From assembly GCF_000424465.1 (NCBI RefSeq), contig NZ_AUJY01000001.1:535155-599154 (forward strand): a stretch of DNA of 64,000 bases. Reading direction: 5' to 3'. Origin of the DNA: Butyrivibrio hungatei NK4A153. Lineage in GTDB: Bacteria > Bacillota > Clostridia > Lachnospirales > Lachnospiraceae. Under the pieces are notes generated by a model. The model ran no database searches, was not told the origin of the DNA, and was given only the letters and a program-made list of their open reading frames with translations. The translations under genes and the position numbers were made by a program. Of the stretch, positions 7,413 to 16,861 are shown one piece after another (the stretch's first letter is position 1; every line of letters starts with the position of its first letter).

Positions 7413-10410
7413 CGAGATCAAAGAGAAATTTATAAAGTTCATAACTTCAAGATCAGTAATGCTTGCCGGCGTAGTTGTGGCTTTTGCCTGTGTTTTGCTT
7501 GCGCGTTTGTTTTATTTGCAGATAATTATGGGAGATTATTACAAAGAAACGGCAACCAACGAAACAATTAAGGACAAGTATATACCTGCACCCCGTGGAT
7601 GTATCTATGACAGAAACAAAAACCTTCTTGCTCACGATGAACGTGCAGATTCCGTAACGATAGAAGATGTATATGCAGATATGAAAATGAGTGATAAAAA
7701 TCGTATGATCAATGAAACACTCAAGAAGACTATTGAGATCATCGAGGCTAACAACGATGAAATAGATTTTGATTTTGATATCGTGAGAGATGTTTCGGGA
7801 AAATATATTTTTAAGCCGGAGAATGAATCGGATATTCTTAAGTTCCTTAGGGATGCTTACGGAAGAGCTTCCGTAAAGGAGCTTAAAACCGAAGAAAAAG
7901 TAAAGACAGCCAAACAGGTAGTTGAAGATCTTTGCTATAGCTTCAGTATTGGAGATTATACGGATCCTCAAAATGAGAGCAGAGAAACATTTGAGGCCAT
8001 GAAGGGCTATTCGCCCGAAATGGGATTTAAGATACTGGTTATCAGATACAAAATGGCTAAACAGGGCTTTCAGAATTATCTTGCGACCACTATTTCTTCT
8101 AGAGTTTCGGAAGAAACTGCCGCTGCAATTTTGGAGAGCAAAGATCAGCTTGAGGGCGTTGATATTACAAGCAGCTATGTGAGAATGTATGATGATGATT
8201 TCTTCTGCTTTTCGCCCATTCTTGGTTATACGGGAAAAATATCTGTCTCAGAGCTTGATGAATTTAATAAAGAAGCAGGCGACGAAACGGAAGACAATAA
8301 AAAAGGCTTATTTGCAAAAGCCGGTTCCGACGATGATAAAGAACAAAAATATGATATGAATGATATTGTCGGAAAATCAGGTATTGAAAAGTCACTTGAA
8401 AGTGAACTTCAGGGAACAAAAGGAAAAGATACCATTCACGTTGACAAAACAGGACATATTCTTGAAATTAGTGACAGTGTGGCGCCTGTTGCCGGTCATG
8501 ATGTGTATCTTACTATTGATAAGGAACTTACCAAGGGATGCTATAAGATTCTTGAAAAAAATCTTGCAACCATTCTTCTGGATAAACTTAAAGATTCAAA
8601 ACGCGGTCCCGTTTTTGATGAGAAGCCCAGTGCGAACCAGATGTGGCTCCCTATATATGACGCATATATAAATCTTTTTGTGAATGATATTATAGATATT
8701 TCAAAATTTAAAAATGCTGATGCACAGGAAAACGAAAAGGCTTTGTATGCAGCTTTTGTTCCCAAGAAAAAAGAAACAATCGCTGCAATCAAGGATGAAC
8801 TCCTGAATAAGAAAACTCCTAAAAGTCAGCTTCCGGAAGAATATCAGGAATATATGGATCATATTTTGGATATCTTAAAGGATACGAATTATCCGATCAT
8901 TTCAGCCGATAAGGATGACGAAGATTTCGTTAAGATAAATAAGGAATGGAAAGCGGGAACCATTTCTCTTTCCCAATATATTGACAGAGCGATAATAAAT
9001 GAATGGGTTGATGCATCTAAGCTTGATATTGAAAATCTCTATGCCGATTCGGATGAAACTTACGCAGAGATCGTAAATTATATTGTAGCGGGAAAAGAAG
9101 GTAAGGGTGCCACAAAGCAATACGGCCTTAATAACGATCATGTATTTGATACATATCTTTATAAGCACATGCTTTATTCCGATACAATATCTCCGAGGCA
9201 GGTATGCAATGTCCTCTTGGAGCAGGGAATCATAAAAGCAGAAAATATTGATCCCGATGAACTTACAATCTGGAAAAATGGTGGGATTTCGCCTTACGTA
9301 TTTTTGCGTAACAGGTTGGAAAAACTTGATATTACACCTGCACAGCTTGGCTTGTATCCTTGTACCGGTTCCATGGTAATTACCGATGTACAGACCGGTG
9401 ATGTTCTGGCGCTTGTATCATATCCCGGTTATGACAACAATCGTCTTAGTAATGGCGATCCGGATTATCTTACAAGTCTTTTGACGGATAAATCCAATGC
9501 TAAACCTATGTACAATCATGCCACTCTTGAGAAGACCGCTCCCGGATCGACATTTAAGATGGTAACAGCTACTGCGGGACTTATGGAGAATGTTATAACT
9601 ACAACTTCGACTATAAGTTGTAGCGGAATTTTCAATAAACTCGATCATCCTGCAAAATGTTGGAAAGCAGGCGGACATGGTTCACTCAATGTTGTCGGTG
9701 GTATCAGAAATTCATGTAACTGTTTTTTCTATGAAGTCGGTTATCGATTGGGAACAAGTGGCAATAAATATGACAGCGATCTTGGCTGTGCAAAACTTGC
9801 TAAATATGCCGGAGAATATGGACTTACAGATAAATCCGGAATTGAGATTGCCGAAGCGGAACCAAAAGTTGCAACCAAAGATGCTGTTCGTGGCGCTATC
9901 GGTCAGGATACTAACGAATATTCAACTGTAGGTCTTGCAAGATATATTACAGCTGTTGCAAACCGTGGAAAATGCTTTGATCTTACATTGGTTGACAAAA
10001 TTGCGCTTGATTCCTACGGCAAAATGAAAGATAACAGCGCTAAGGTCAGAAATCAGATAAATATGCCGCAGGCTTATTGGGATTTCATTCATCATGGAAT
10101 GAGAGAAGTAGTAATGGATAAGCCTTATTACAGCGAGCTTTCAAATAAAGGTTGCCCTGTTGCGGGTAAGACCGGAACGGCGGAAGAAGGATGGAATCCC
10201 AACCATTCGCTGTTTGTCTGTTATGCACCGTACAGTGATAAGAACGAGCAGCCTAAAATTGCGGTTGCTACCAGAGTTGCAAACGGATATACATCAAGTT
10301 ATGCGGCCCAGATTACTGAAAAGGTTCTTGAATACTATTTTGAATATAAGACACTTGATGAAATTCTCGGTGGAGGAGAAGCTCTTGTCGGAGGCGGACG
10401 CGAGGACTAA
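7363..10410 (+). CDS. mrdA: Penicillin-binding protein 2 (elongasome transpeptidase) with a large insertion
   Basis: Class B PBP, D,D-transpeptidase partner of RodA. One N-terminal membrane segment, then the dimerisation region (PAPRGCIYDRN) and the transpeptidase domain with SxxK (PGSTFK, about residue 729), SxN (NSCN) and KTG (AGKTGTAEEG, about 936). At 1015 residues it is far longer than usual. Most of the excess lies between the TIDKELTKG segment (about 385) and GSMVITDVQTGDV (about 669), where about 25 residues are normal. The start is uncertain: ATG 7363 lacks a clear ribosome binding site, whereas TTG 7405 follows AAAGGAG by 11 bases and would remove 14 residues. Confidence 0.93.
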   Translation: MSEFLRRNKGARKNLFNEIKEKFIKFITSRSVMLAGVVVAFACVLLARLFYLQIIMGDYYKETATNETIKDKYIPAPRGCIYDRNKNLLAHDERADSVTIEDVYADMKMSDKNRMINETLKKTIEIIEANNDEIDFDFDIVRDVSGKYIFKPENESDILKFLRDAYGRASVKELKTEEKVKTAKQVVEDLCYSFSIGDYTDPQNESRETFEAMKGYSPEMGFKILVIRYKMAKQGFQNYLATTISSRVSEETAAAILESKDQLEGVDITSSYVRMYDDDFFCFSPILGYTGKISVSELDEFNKEAGDETEDNKKGLFAKAGSDDDKEQKYDMNDIVGKSGIEKSLESELQGTKGKDTIHVDKTGHILEISDSVAPVAGHDVYLTIDKELTKGCYKILEKNLATILLDKLKDSKRGPVFDEKPSANQMWLPIYDAYINLFVNDIIDISKFKNADAQENEKALYAAFVPKKKETIAAIKDELLNKKTPKSQLPEEYQEYMDHILDILKDTNYPIISADKDDEDFVKINKEWKAGTISLSQYIDRAIINEWVDASKLDIENLYADSDETYAEIVNYIVAGKEGKGATKQYGLNNDHVFDTYLYKHMLYSDTISPRQVCNVLLEQGIIKAENIDPDELTIWKNGGISPYVFLRNRLEKLDITPAQLGLYPCTGSMVITDVQTGDVLALVSYPGYDNNRLSNGDPDYLTSLLTDKSNAKPMYNHATLEKTAPGSTFKMVTATAGLMENVITTTSTISCSGIFNKLDHPAKCWKAGGHGSLNVVGGIRNSCNCFFYEVGYRLGTSGNKYDSDLGCAKLAKYAGEYGLTDKSGIEIAEAEPKVATKDAVRGAIGQDTNEYSTVGLARYITAVANRGKCFDLTLVDKIALDSYGKMKDNSAKVRNQINMPQAYWDFIHHGMREVVMDKPYYSELSNKGCPVAGKTGTAEEGWNPNHSLFVCYAPYSDKNEQPKIAVATRVANGYTSSYAAQITEKVLEYYFEYKTLDEILGGGEALVGGGRED

Positions 10411-10426
10411 AGTTTGGAGAAATTAA

Positions 10427-11560
10427 ATGCGTGAAATGCTGAAAAAATATAAGATAACTGAATATGATTTTTTCCTTGTGACAATGATCTTAATAACAAA
10501 TATCTTTGGTATCCTTGCCGTCACGTCCTCTTTTCCGAGCTTGAAAACATCTGTTATTGGCGGCTCAATATTTAGTTTTTTGGTTATGGTCTTTTTGTCA
10601 CTTGTGGATTATAACTTTTTACTGAAGTTTAATTGGCTCTATTATATTGCAAATCTTGTCATTTTGGCACTTATCTTTACTAGTATGGGAAAGAGAATTA
10701 ATGGTGCAAGAAGGTGGTTACAGCTTGTACCCGGTGTCAGAATACAGCCCTGCGAGGTAGCCAAAATATTATTGATTTTATTTTTTGCTCAGTTTATTAT
10801 GAAATATAAAGATAAAGTTAAAGATATACGCTTTATCTTTGTTTGTTTTGCTTTACTGAGTCTTCCTGTTTTACTTATTATTTTGCAGCCGGATCTTTCA
10901 ACGTGCATTATGATCTTTGTTACTTTTGCATGCATGTTGTTTGTTGCCGGAATGGACTGGAAACTTGTTGCAATAGCGCTTGCTGTGGCGGTTCCGCTTG
11001 TATTATTTGTTATCAGTGATGCGGTAAACGGCTGGGGGATTGTTTTTGGCAAGATATTGCATGATTATCAGGGTGACCGAATACTTGCATGGCTGCATCC
11101 GGAAGATTTCACAACAGATAAAGCTTATCAGACGTTACATTCGCTTATGGCAATAGGTTCCGGCGGAATTCGCGGAAAAGGATATAACACGGATGATGTT
11201 ACGGTACTTAACGCGGGATTTATTTCGGAGCCTCAGTCAGACTTTGTTTTTGCGGTTATAGGAGAAGAATTTGGCTTCATCGGGGGATGCGCGGTCATTA
11301 TTCTGATCTTAATAATTTCGGTCAGATGTTTTTTGATCTCCTTTAGGGCTAAAGACAAAGCAGGACAGCTACTCGCTGCGGGAATCGGAGCATGGATCGG
11401 CTTTCAGGGATTCATCAATATATCCGTTGTTACCGGCCTTTTTCCCAATACGGGACTTCCGCTTCCGTTTATCAGTGCCGGAAGCTCGGCACTTTTAAGC
11501 ATGTATGCGGGCATGGGAATTGTCCTTAATGTCAGATTGCAAAGCAACAAGTATATCTAG
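10427..11560 (+). CDS. rodA: SEDS peptidoglycan glycosyltransferase RodA
   Basis: A 377-residue polytopic membrane protein of the SEDS family with about ten hydrophobic segments. Diagnostic motifs are GARRWLQL, IQPCEVAKI, LQPDLST (with the catalytic-region Asp), and the C-terminal GLFPNTGLPLPFISAGSS. In this position it is RodA, polymerising glycan strands with the adjacent PBP2, rather than FtsW. GGAG precedes the ATG. It lies 16 bases after the PBP2 gene. Confidence 0.94.
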   Translation: MREMLKKYKITEYDFFLVTMILITNIFGILAVTSSFPSLKTSVIGGSIFSFLVMVFLSLVDYNFLLKFNWLYYIANLVILALIFTSMGKRINGARRWLQLVPGVRIQPCEVAKILLILFFAQFIMKYKDKVKDIRFIFVCFALLSLPVLLIILQPDLSTCIMIFVTFACMLFVAGMDWKLVAIALAVAVPLVLFVISDAVNGWGIVFGKILHDYQGDRILAWLHPEDFTTDKAYQTLHSLMAIGSGGIRGKGYNTDDVTVLNAGFISEPQSDFVFAVIGEEFGFIGGCAVIILILIISVRCFLISFRAKDKAGQLLAAGIGAWIGFQGFINISVVTGLFPNTGLPLPFISAGSSALLSMYAGMGIVLNVRLQSNKYI

Positions 11561-11578
11561 GGAGGGTTACAGATAGAA

Positions 11579-11974
11579 ATGAATATTGCGCTTATTGCAC
11601 ATGATGCAAAGAAGAAGCTTATGCAGAATTTCTGTATAGCATATAGGGGTATATTGAGTAAAAACGATCTTTTCGCCACGGGAACAACGGGCAGACTTAT
11701 AGAAGAAGTTACAAATCTTAGTATTCATAAGTATCTTGCGGGACACCTCGGAGGTGCACAGCAACTTGGAGCAGCTATTGAACATAATGAGATCGATCTT
11801 GTTATTTTTTTGAGAGATCCGCTCACTGTTAAATCACATGAGCCTGACATCAGCAATGTCATGACACTTTGCGATATGCATAACATCCCGGTTGCAACTA
11901 ATCTTGCTTCAGCAGAACTGCTTATTAAATCTTTGGATAGAGGAGATCTTGAGTGGCGTGAAATGTATAAGTAA
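11579..11974 (+). CDS. mgsA: Methylglyoxal synthase
   Basis: 131 residues. Converts dihydroxyacetone phosphate to methylglyoxal and phosphate, a bypass of lower glycolysis. Family motifs visible: ALIAHDAKK at the N-terminus, the phosphate-binding [15 protein letters not shown], the catalytic-Asp segment FLRDPL, and the PVATN strand near the end. A GGGAGGG ribosome binding site lies upstream. Position at the end of the rodA transcript is common in Clostridia; no functional link to wall synthesis is evident. The 3' end overlaps the next gene by 17 bases. Confidence 0.95.
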   Translation: MNIALIAHDAKKKLMQNFCIAYRGILSKNDLFATGTTGRLIEEVTNLSIHKYLAGHLGGAQQLGAAIEHNEIDLVIFLRDPLTVKSHEPDISNVMTLCDMHNIPVATNLASAELLIKSLDRGDLEWREMYK

Positions 11975-12923
11975 GCCTTGTTCTTTTTTTGCTATAGTGT
12001 TGATGTTGTCATCTGTTTTTGTGAGCGGATGTTCTTCAATTCCATACGAAGCAAAGTATTCTATTGACAGAGCTGCGACAAGTAATAGATGTGAACCTTT
12101 TGCGGCAGATAAGTGTGTTGCTGATGTAGAGGATATTACAAGCCAGGACATGCAGGTCAATGACAAAGTAAGTGCCGGTCTTTTTGACATTAACAGAAGA
12201 CGAACACTTTATGCCAAAAATGTACATGAAAGACTTAAACCCGCCAGTCTGACGAAAGTCATGACTGCTTATATTGCACTTAAATATTATGGAGATCAGC
12301 TCGATAAGGTGCTTGTTGCGGATTCATCCGTATATGCAAATGAGAGCGGAGCCCAGGCACTCGGACTTAAAGAAGGCTGCTCGATGACGCTGAACGAAGC
12401 ACTTTGTGCGCTTCTTATTTATTCCGCAAATGACGTGGCAAATCTTATTGCGACTAATCTTGCGGGCTCCATTGAGGCTTTTGCCGATATGATGAATGCC
12501 GAAGCCTTAAAACTTGGTGCGACTCAGTCTAATTTCAAGAATCCAAACGGTCTTAATGTTGAAGATCACCTTGTTACCGCATATGATATGTATCTGATCT
12601 TCAGTGCCGCTATGAAATATGATAAGTTTTCAGAGATAATCAGCATGAATTCTTATGATGTAAAGTGGACCGATGAAAACGGTGAAGGCCAATCAAGGAC
12701 AATTGATAATACAAACGGATATCTCAGAGGAGATGTGGCAGCACCGAGCGGAGTCACTGTTATCGGTGGTAAAACCGGTACCACAAATGCTGCCGGACAT
12801 TGCCTTATCCTGCTTGCGAAAGATGGAAGCGGTAATCCGTACATCGCAGTAATTATGCGCGATACAGACGGTGATACATTGTATTCAGACATGACTAATA
12901 TGCTTAACGAAATCGTTAAATGA
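11958..12923 (+). CDS. D-alanyl-D-alanine carboxypeptidase, lipoprotein (S11)
   Basis: Trims the terminal D-Ala of peptidoglycan stem peptides. From the GTG at 11958 it is 321 residues: a hydrophobic signal segment ending in the lipobox VSGC (so probably lipid-anchored), then the S11 catalytic motifs SLTK, SAN and KTG ([11 protein letters not shown]). The GTG follows an AGGAG by 12 bases. A longer in-frame ORF reaches back to 11892, but those residues lie inside mgsA and precede the signal peptide. It closes the mre/rod cluster. No U-tract terminator was found after it. Confidence 0.9.
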   Translation: MKCISKPCSFFAIVLMLSSVFVSGCSSIPYEAKYSIDRAATSNRCEPFAADKCVADVEDITSQDMQVNDKVSAGLFDINRRRTLYAKNVHERLKPASLTKVMTAYIALKYYGDQLDKVLVADSSVYANESGAQALGLKEGCSMTLNEALCALLIYSANDVANLIATNLAGSIEAFADMMNAEALKLGATQSNFKNPNGLNVEDHLVTAYDMYLIFSAAMKYDKFSEIISMNSYDVKWTDENGEGQSRTIDNTNGYLRGDVAAPSGVTVIGGKTGTTNAAGHCLILLAKDGSGNPYIAVIMRDTDGDTLYSDMTNMLNEIVK

Positions 12924-12925
12924 TG

Positions 12926-12954
12926 TTGTCTTTTAGCACCTAATATCCTATAAT
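12926..12954 (+). promoter_or_regulatory. Predicted sigma-A promoter before the P-loop gene
   Basis: TTGTCT (12926-12931), a 17-base spacer and a perfect TATAAT (12949-12954) lie just after the carboxypeptidase stop and 42 bases before the next start. Read by eye from the sequence; no experimental support. Confidence 0.55.
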
Positions 12955-12995
12955 TAATATATCGATAAAATACTTACTTGCGGGAGGGTATGCCG

Positions 12996-13415
12996 ATGGT
13001 TCAGTTAATTGTTGGGAAAAAAGGAAAAGGTAAGACCAAATGCTTATTGGACAAGGTGAACACCGAGGTAAAAAATGTTCTCGGTTCCGTAGCCTTTCTT
13101 GATAAGAGTACCAAGCACATGTATGAACTTAACAATAAGATTCGTCTGATAGTCGTCTCGGAGTTTATGATAGAAAATTCCGATGAATTCATTGGTTTCG
13201 TCAGTGGTATTATTTCTCAGGACCATGATCTCCAGCAAATGTATTTTGACAGTTTTTTGAAAATATCCTGTCTTGAAGGAAAAGATATTTCCGGAACTAT
13301 CGACAAGCTCGAAAAGCTTGGCGAAAAGTTTAATATTGATTTTGTTCTCAGTCTTTCAATGGATGAGTCAGAACTCCCCGAAAGCGTAAAATCAAAGGTT
13401 GTTATTTCACTTTAA
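12996..13415 (+). CDS. Small P-loop protein of unknown function
   Basis: I do not recognise a characterised family. From ATG 12996 it is 139 residues and opens with a strand followed by a Walker-A-like loop (VGKKGKGKTK). Two hydrophobic strands follow (IRLIVVSEF and FVLSLS). It is too short for a full AAA+ or secretion ATPase. GGGAGGG (12982-12988) gives 7-base spacing to ATG 12996, so the upstream TTG 12978 and ATG 12990 are less likely. It has its own predicted promoter and lies upstream of a HlyD-like gene and sepF, which suggests, without proving, a role at the envelope or in division. Similar genes are sometimes annotated as PilT-like, which the sequence does not justify. Confidence 0.75.
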   Translation: MVQLIVGKKGKGKTKCLLDKVNTEVKNVLGSVAFLDKSTKHMYELNNKIRLIVVSEFMIENSDEFIGFVSGIISQDHDLQQMYFDSFLKISCLEGKDISGTIDKLEKLGEKFNIDFVLSLSMDESELPESVKSKVVISL

Positions 13416-13435
13416 ATTTTAAGTATGAGATATTT

Positions 13436-13457
13436 GAGCCGCGGATCACCGCGGCTC
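13436..13457. repeat. Perfect GC-rich hairpin without U-tract
   Basis: Nine-base arms GAGCCGCGG and CCGCGGCTC enclose the loop ATCA. It lies between the P-loop gene and the HlyD-like gene, whose ribosome binding site begins 10 bases later. No T run follows, so it is a weak terminator candidate; it may instead stabilise an mRNA end or influence translation of the next gene. Confidence 0.7.
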
Positions 13458-13480
13458 AATGTATGAAGAAGGTTAATAAT

Positions 13481-15025
13481 ATGGCCGGCCAGAATAGCCG
13501 AAAAATTACAAAGTATCCCAAAAACATAAATAATCTAAATATCGGAGTGGTTTTCTTTGTTGCCGTGGCAATATATATAATCATCAGTGTTGTCATTTAC
13601 CTTGGAAAAGACCGCGTTATTCCTTATCAGGTTATGGACGGATCTCTTTCGACCAATAATATTTATGAAGCCATCGCTATCAGAAGCGAAAAGATCGTTC
13701 CTGCTGACCGCGCAGGCTATGTGTATTATATTGCATCCGAAGGTACCAGGGCAGCGGTCGGAGATCTTGTTTATACTATAGATGAATCGGGAAAACTTAT
13801 TGAATATTTAAAATCACAGGGGTCGGAAGAAGTGGAGCTGAATGATGAGAGCATGTCGGAACTTCGTTCTCAGATCATGTCGTTCACTTCATCTTTTGAT
13901 GAGAAAAATTTTTATACTGTTTATGATTTTAAGAGCGGACTTGACGGCACAGTGCAGAAGCTCTCAAACAGTAGTCTTCTTAACGACATTCAATCTCTTA
14001 ATCTGAATAATTCCATTGCCAGAGTCAGTGCACAGGATCCGGGCATAGTAATTTATTCAACCGACGGCTATGAAAATCTTACTCCCGATAGTATTACTCT
14101 TGAAAATTTTGATCAGTCAAAATATGAAAAGCATCAGCTTATAAATAATTCACTTGTAAAAAAGGGTGATCCGGTTTATAAGATCTGCGACAGTGAAGAC
14201 TGGTCCATTATAATAAATGTAAAAGATGAAGAGCAGGCCAAGGAACTTGAAAGTCATCAGTATGTTGATGTTAAATTTATCAAGAATCAGGATATTTCCT
14301 CGGCAAAGGTGTCTTCGTTTACCAACGGAAACGGTGATAAATTTTTCATGTTGTCTTTTACCAATTCCATGATCACTTTCTGCAGGGACAGATTCTTAAG
14401 TGTGGAGATTATGACAGACAGCAATAACGGTCTTAAGATACCTAATTCCGCAATTGTAGAAAAGAGCTTTTTTACCGTTCCGCAGGATTTTATTTCTGAG
14501 AACAATGATGAAACGACGAGCGTTCTTAGGGATAAATATGATGAGCAGGGAAATAAGACTGTTGAATCGGTCAATATATCAATTTATAATGAGGATGATT
14601 CCGACTGCTATATAGATACGGATTCGCTAAGAGCCGGAGATGTGCTTATAAAGCCGGATTCGAACGCGACATTTACAGTAGGCAAAACGGGTACGCTTAA
14701 AGGCGTATATAATTATAATAAAGGCTATGCCGACTTCAAGCAGATTGAAGTCCTTTACAATAACGAGGAATACTCTATAGTTAAGTCTAAAACCAGATAC
14801 GGCCTTAGAGTTTATGACTATATTATTCTGGATGCCGAATCATATGATAAAAATCTCAGATCCAAAGACGAACCGCAAGATTCACAGGATAGTGAAGAAA
14901 CTTCGGCTTCACAAGGATCGGCGGATGAGGCGGAGAGCGCATCTTCAGGTGATTCACTGAATTCAGAAGATTCTCAAGCGACAATTGATGAATCGGCAGA
15001 TGGCGGTTCGACCGCAAATCCTTGA
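13481..15025 (+). CDS. HlyD-like membrane-anchored protein
   Basis: 514 residues from ATG 13481, which follows AGAAGG by 8 bases (the upstream ATG 13463 has no ribosome binding site). One membrane segment (about residues 20-42), then an extracellular part with lipoyl/HlyD-like beta-hairpin elements (about 60-100 and 220-290) and an acidic, Ser/Asp/Glu-rich C-terminal tail. The fold resembles HlyD-type periplasmic adaptors, but no transporter gene is adjacent. Genes of this type precede sepF in other Clostridia, so a wall or division role is more plausible than export. Function unknown. Confidence 0.72.
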   Translation: MAGQNSRKITKYPKNINNLNIGVVFFVAVAIYIIISVVIYLGKDRVIPYQVMDGSLSTNNIYEAIAIRSEKIVPADRAGYVYYIASEGTRAAVGDLVYTIDESGKLIEYLKSQGSEEVELNDESMSELRSQIMSFTSSFDEKNFYTVYDFKSGLDGTVQKLSNSSLLNDIQSLNLNNSIARVSAQDPGIVIYSTDGYENLTPDSITLENFDQSKYEKHQLINNSLVKKGDPVYKICDSEDWSIIINVKDEEQAKELESHQYVDVKFIKNQDISSAKVSSFTNGNGDKFFMLSFTNSMITFCRDRFLSVEIMTDSNNGLKIPNSAIVEKSFFTVPQDFISENNDETTSVLRDKYDEQGNKTVESVNISIYNEDDSDCYIDTDSLRAGDVLIKPDSNATFTVGKTGTLKGVYNYNKGYADFKQIEVLYNNEEYSIVKSKTRYGLRVYDYIILDAESYDKNLRSKDEPQDSQDSEETSASQGSADEAESASSGDSLNSEDSQATIDESADGGSTANP

Positions 15026-15065
15026 CCAAAACCCGAGCAAAGAGCCCGTTTGTCTCAACAGCGAT

Positions 15066-15093
15066 TTGACATACGGTACAAATCTACGATAAT
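15066..15093 (+). promoter_or_regulatory. Predicted promoter of sepF
   Basis: Consensus TTGACA (15066-15071), a 16-base spacer and GATAAT (15088-15093). An inverted repeat, AAATCTAC (15080-15087) and GTAGATTT (15100-15107), brackets the -10 box and could be an operator or a weak hairpin in the leader. Confidence 0.65.
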
Positions 15094-15142
15094 ATTAAAG
15101 TAGATTTTTGTTGGGATTATTATTATGAGGAGCATATAGATA

Positions 15143-15670
15143 ATGAGCGTAATGGATAAGTTTTTAAAAGCAATACAGCTTACGGGAGATGATGAAAGCG
15201 GATATTACGATTCTGATGATGTCTACTATGATAGCAGTTCCAAAAACGATATATTTAGCAATACGACTCCTATTGGAAAGGATGTTCCTGCAATAGATCT
15301 TTCCGAGGAAAAGAAGAAGACAACTCCCAAAGTTGTTCCTACCAGATCAAGGAAGGCTTTATCTGCGGCAGGCATGGAGGTTTGCGTGATTAAACCTACA
15401 TCTGTCGAGGATGCAAGGGAGATAACGGAAACACTTTTGGCTAACAGGACTGTTGTGCTTAATCTGGAAGGTCTTGATGTTGATATCGCACAGCGAATCA
15501 TTGATTTTACTTCGGGTTCGACATTTGCAATATCAGGTAATCTTCAGAAAATTTCCAGATATATATTTATTATTACACCTGCATCTGTAGATATTTCAGG
15601 TGATTTCCAGAGTATTTTGAGCGGGACATTCGGTGGTGGAATTACAGAAGGACCACAGCAGATAGATTAA
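15143..15670 (+). CDS. sepF: Cell division protein SepF
   Basis: FtsZ-binding membrane anchor of the divisome in Gram-positives. 175 residues: a short N-terminal amphipathic membrane-binding helix (MSVMDKFLKAIQL), an acidic low-complexity linker rich in Asp, Ser and Tyr, and the C-terminal SepF core (about 85-170) with VLNLEGLD, QRIIDFTSGS and the IFIITP strand. It is followed by a U-tract terminator. Confidence 0.93.
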   Translation: MSVMDKFLKAIQLTGDDESGYYDSDDVYYDSSSKNDIFSNTTPIGKDVPAIDLSEEKKKTTPKVVPTRSRKALSAAGMEVCVIKPTSVEDAREITETLLANRTVVLNLEGLDVDIAQRIIDFTSGSTFAISGNLQKISRYIFIITPASVDISGDFQSILSGTFGGGITEGPQQID

Positions 15671-15680
15671 AAAGATCGAG

Positions 15681-15718
15681 GCTGTTGACACAGATAATAA
15701 GGTCAACAGTCTTTTTTT
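15681..15718 (+). terminator. Rho-independent terminator after sepF
   Basis: Arms GCTGTTGAC (15681-15689) and GTCAACAGT (15702-15710) with a 12-base loop, followed by a run of seven T (15712-15718). Its end nearly touches the aroB ribosome binding site, so some read-through into aroB is possible. Confidence 0.85.
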
Positions 15719-15730
15719 GAGGAGAATGTT

Positions 15731-16837
15731 ATGGAAAAGACATTAAACGTATGCTATCAGGAGAAACCTTGCTATGACATCGTATATAGCAAAGACTTTT
15801 CTGACCTTGCTGACGAAGTAAAGAAAATCGGTTTTGAGAACAGAAAAATCTGCCTTATCACAGATTCTAATGTGGATGGGCTTTACTCAAGTGAAGTATG
15901 TGATATACTAAATAAAGTTGCAAAAACTGTTATAAAGTGTGTAATACCCGCAGGAGAGGCAAATAAGAACCTCGATGAGATAAATAAGATATATGAACAG
16001 CTTATTTTGAACCGGTTTGACAGGCATGATCTTATCGTTGCTCTCGGCGGCGGAGTTGTAGGCGATATGTCAGGTTTTACGGCTGCAACTTATTTAAGAG
16101 GGATTGCTTTTATCCAGATTCCTACGACGCTTCTGGCTCAGTCGGACAGCAGTATCGGCGGAAAGACAGGCGTTGATTACAAAGGATATAAGAACATGGT
16201 CGGAGCATTTTATATGCCGAAACTTGTTTATATGAATATATCAACTCTTAAGACACTTGACGAAAGACAGTTTGCTTCAGGTTTTGCCGAGGTTATGAAG
16301 CATGGAATCATCAAGGACAGCGAATTCTACACCTGGCTCATTGACAATATGTATGAGATTGATAACAGGGATATTGATACTCTTTTGGAGATGGTATACA
16401 GAAGCTGTCTTGTGAAGAAAGCTGTTGTTGAGAAGGATCCCACAGAGAAGGGTGAAAGAGTACTTCTTAACTTTGGTCATACACTCGGACATGCAATTGA
16501 GAAGTACAAAAACTTTGAGCTTATGCACGGAGAGTGTATTTCGCTCGGTTTTGTTGCGGCAGCATTTATCTCTTGGAAGAAGGGACTTCTTTCGATGGAA
16601 GAATATTACGAAGTAAGAGATATGCTTGTTCCGTTTAATCTTCCTATTTCTCTTGAGAGTATTGACGCGGATGAGGTTATAAAACTTGCAAAATCCGACA
16701 AGAAAGCGGATGCGGATAAGATCAAGTTTATCCTTATCAAGAAGATAGGCAGAGCCGTTATCGATACTACGGTTACGGATGATGAGATGAGAGCCGCTCT
16801 CGAAGAAATTGATTGGTCAAAAAAGGCCAATGAATAA
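15731..16837 (+). CDS. aroB: 3-dehydroquinate synthase
   Basis: Second step of the shikimate pathway (DAHP to 3-dehydroquinate, NAD and metal dependent). 368 residues, normal length. Motifs: GGGVVGDMSGF (nucleotide binding), PTTLLAQSDSSIGGKTGVD, and the metal-ligand segments FAEVMKHG, NFGHTLGHAIE and MHGE. No other aromatic-pathway gene is near, so aroB stands alone between sepF and lspA. GAGGAG lies just upstream of the ATG. Confidence 0.96.
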   Translation: MEKTLNVCYQEKPCYDIVYSKDFSDLADEVKKIGFENRKICLITDSNVDGLYSSEVCDILNKVAKTVIKCVIPAGEANKNLDEINKIYEQLILNRFDRHDLIVALGGGVVGDMSGFTAATYLRGIAFIQIPTTLLAQSDSSIGGKTGVDYKGYKNMVGAFYMPKLVYMNISTLKTLDERQFASGFAEVMKHGIIKDSEFYTWLIDNMYEIDNRDIDTLLEMVYRSCLVKKAVVEKDPTEKGERVLLNFGHTLGHAIEKYKNFELMHGECISLGFVAAAFISWKKGLLSMEEYYEVRDMLVPFNLPISLESIDADEVIKLAKSDKKADADKIKFILIKKIGRAVIDTTVTDDEMRAALEEIDWSKKANE

Positions 16838-16861
16838 ATAGAGGTTTTACGAGGATTTATT

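Noticed and set aside
12996..13415. Twitching-motility ATPase PilT
   Set aside because: 139 residues and a lone Walker-A-like loop are far short of a PilT ATPase; no pilus gene is adjacent.
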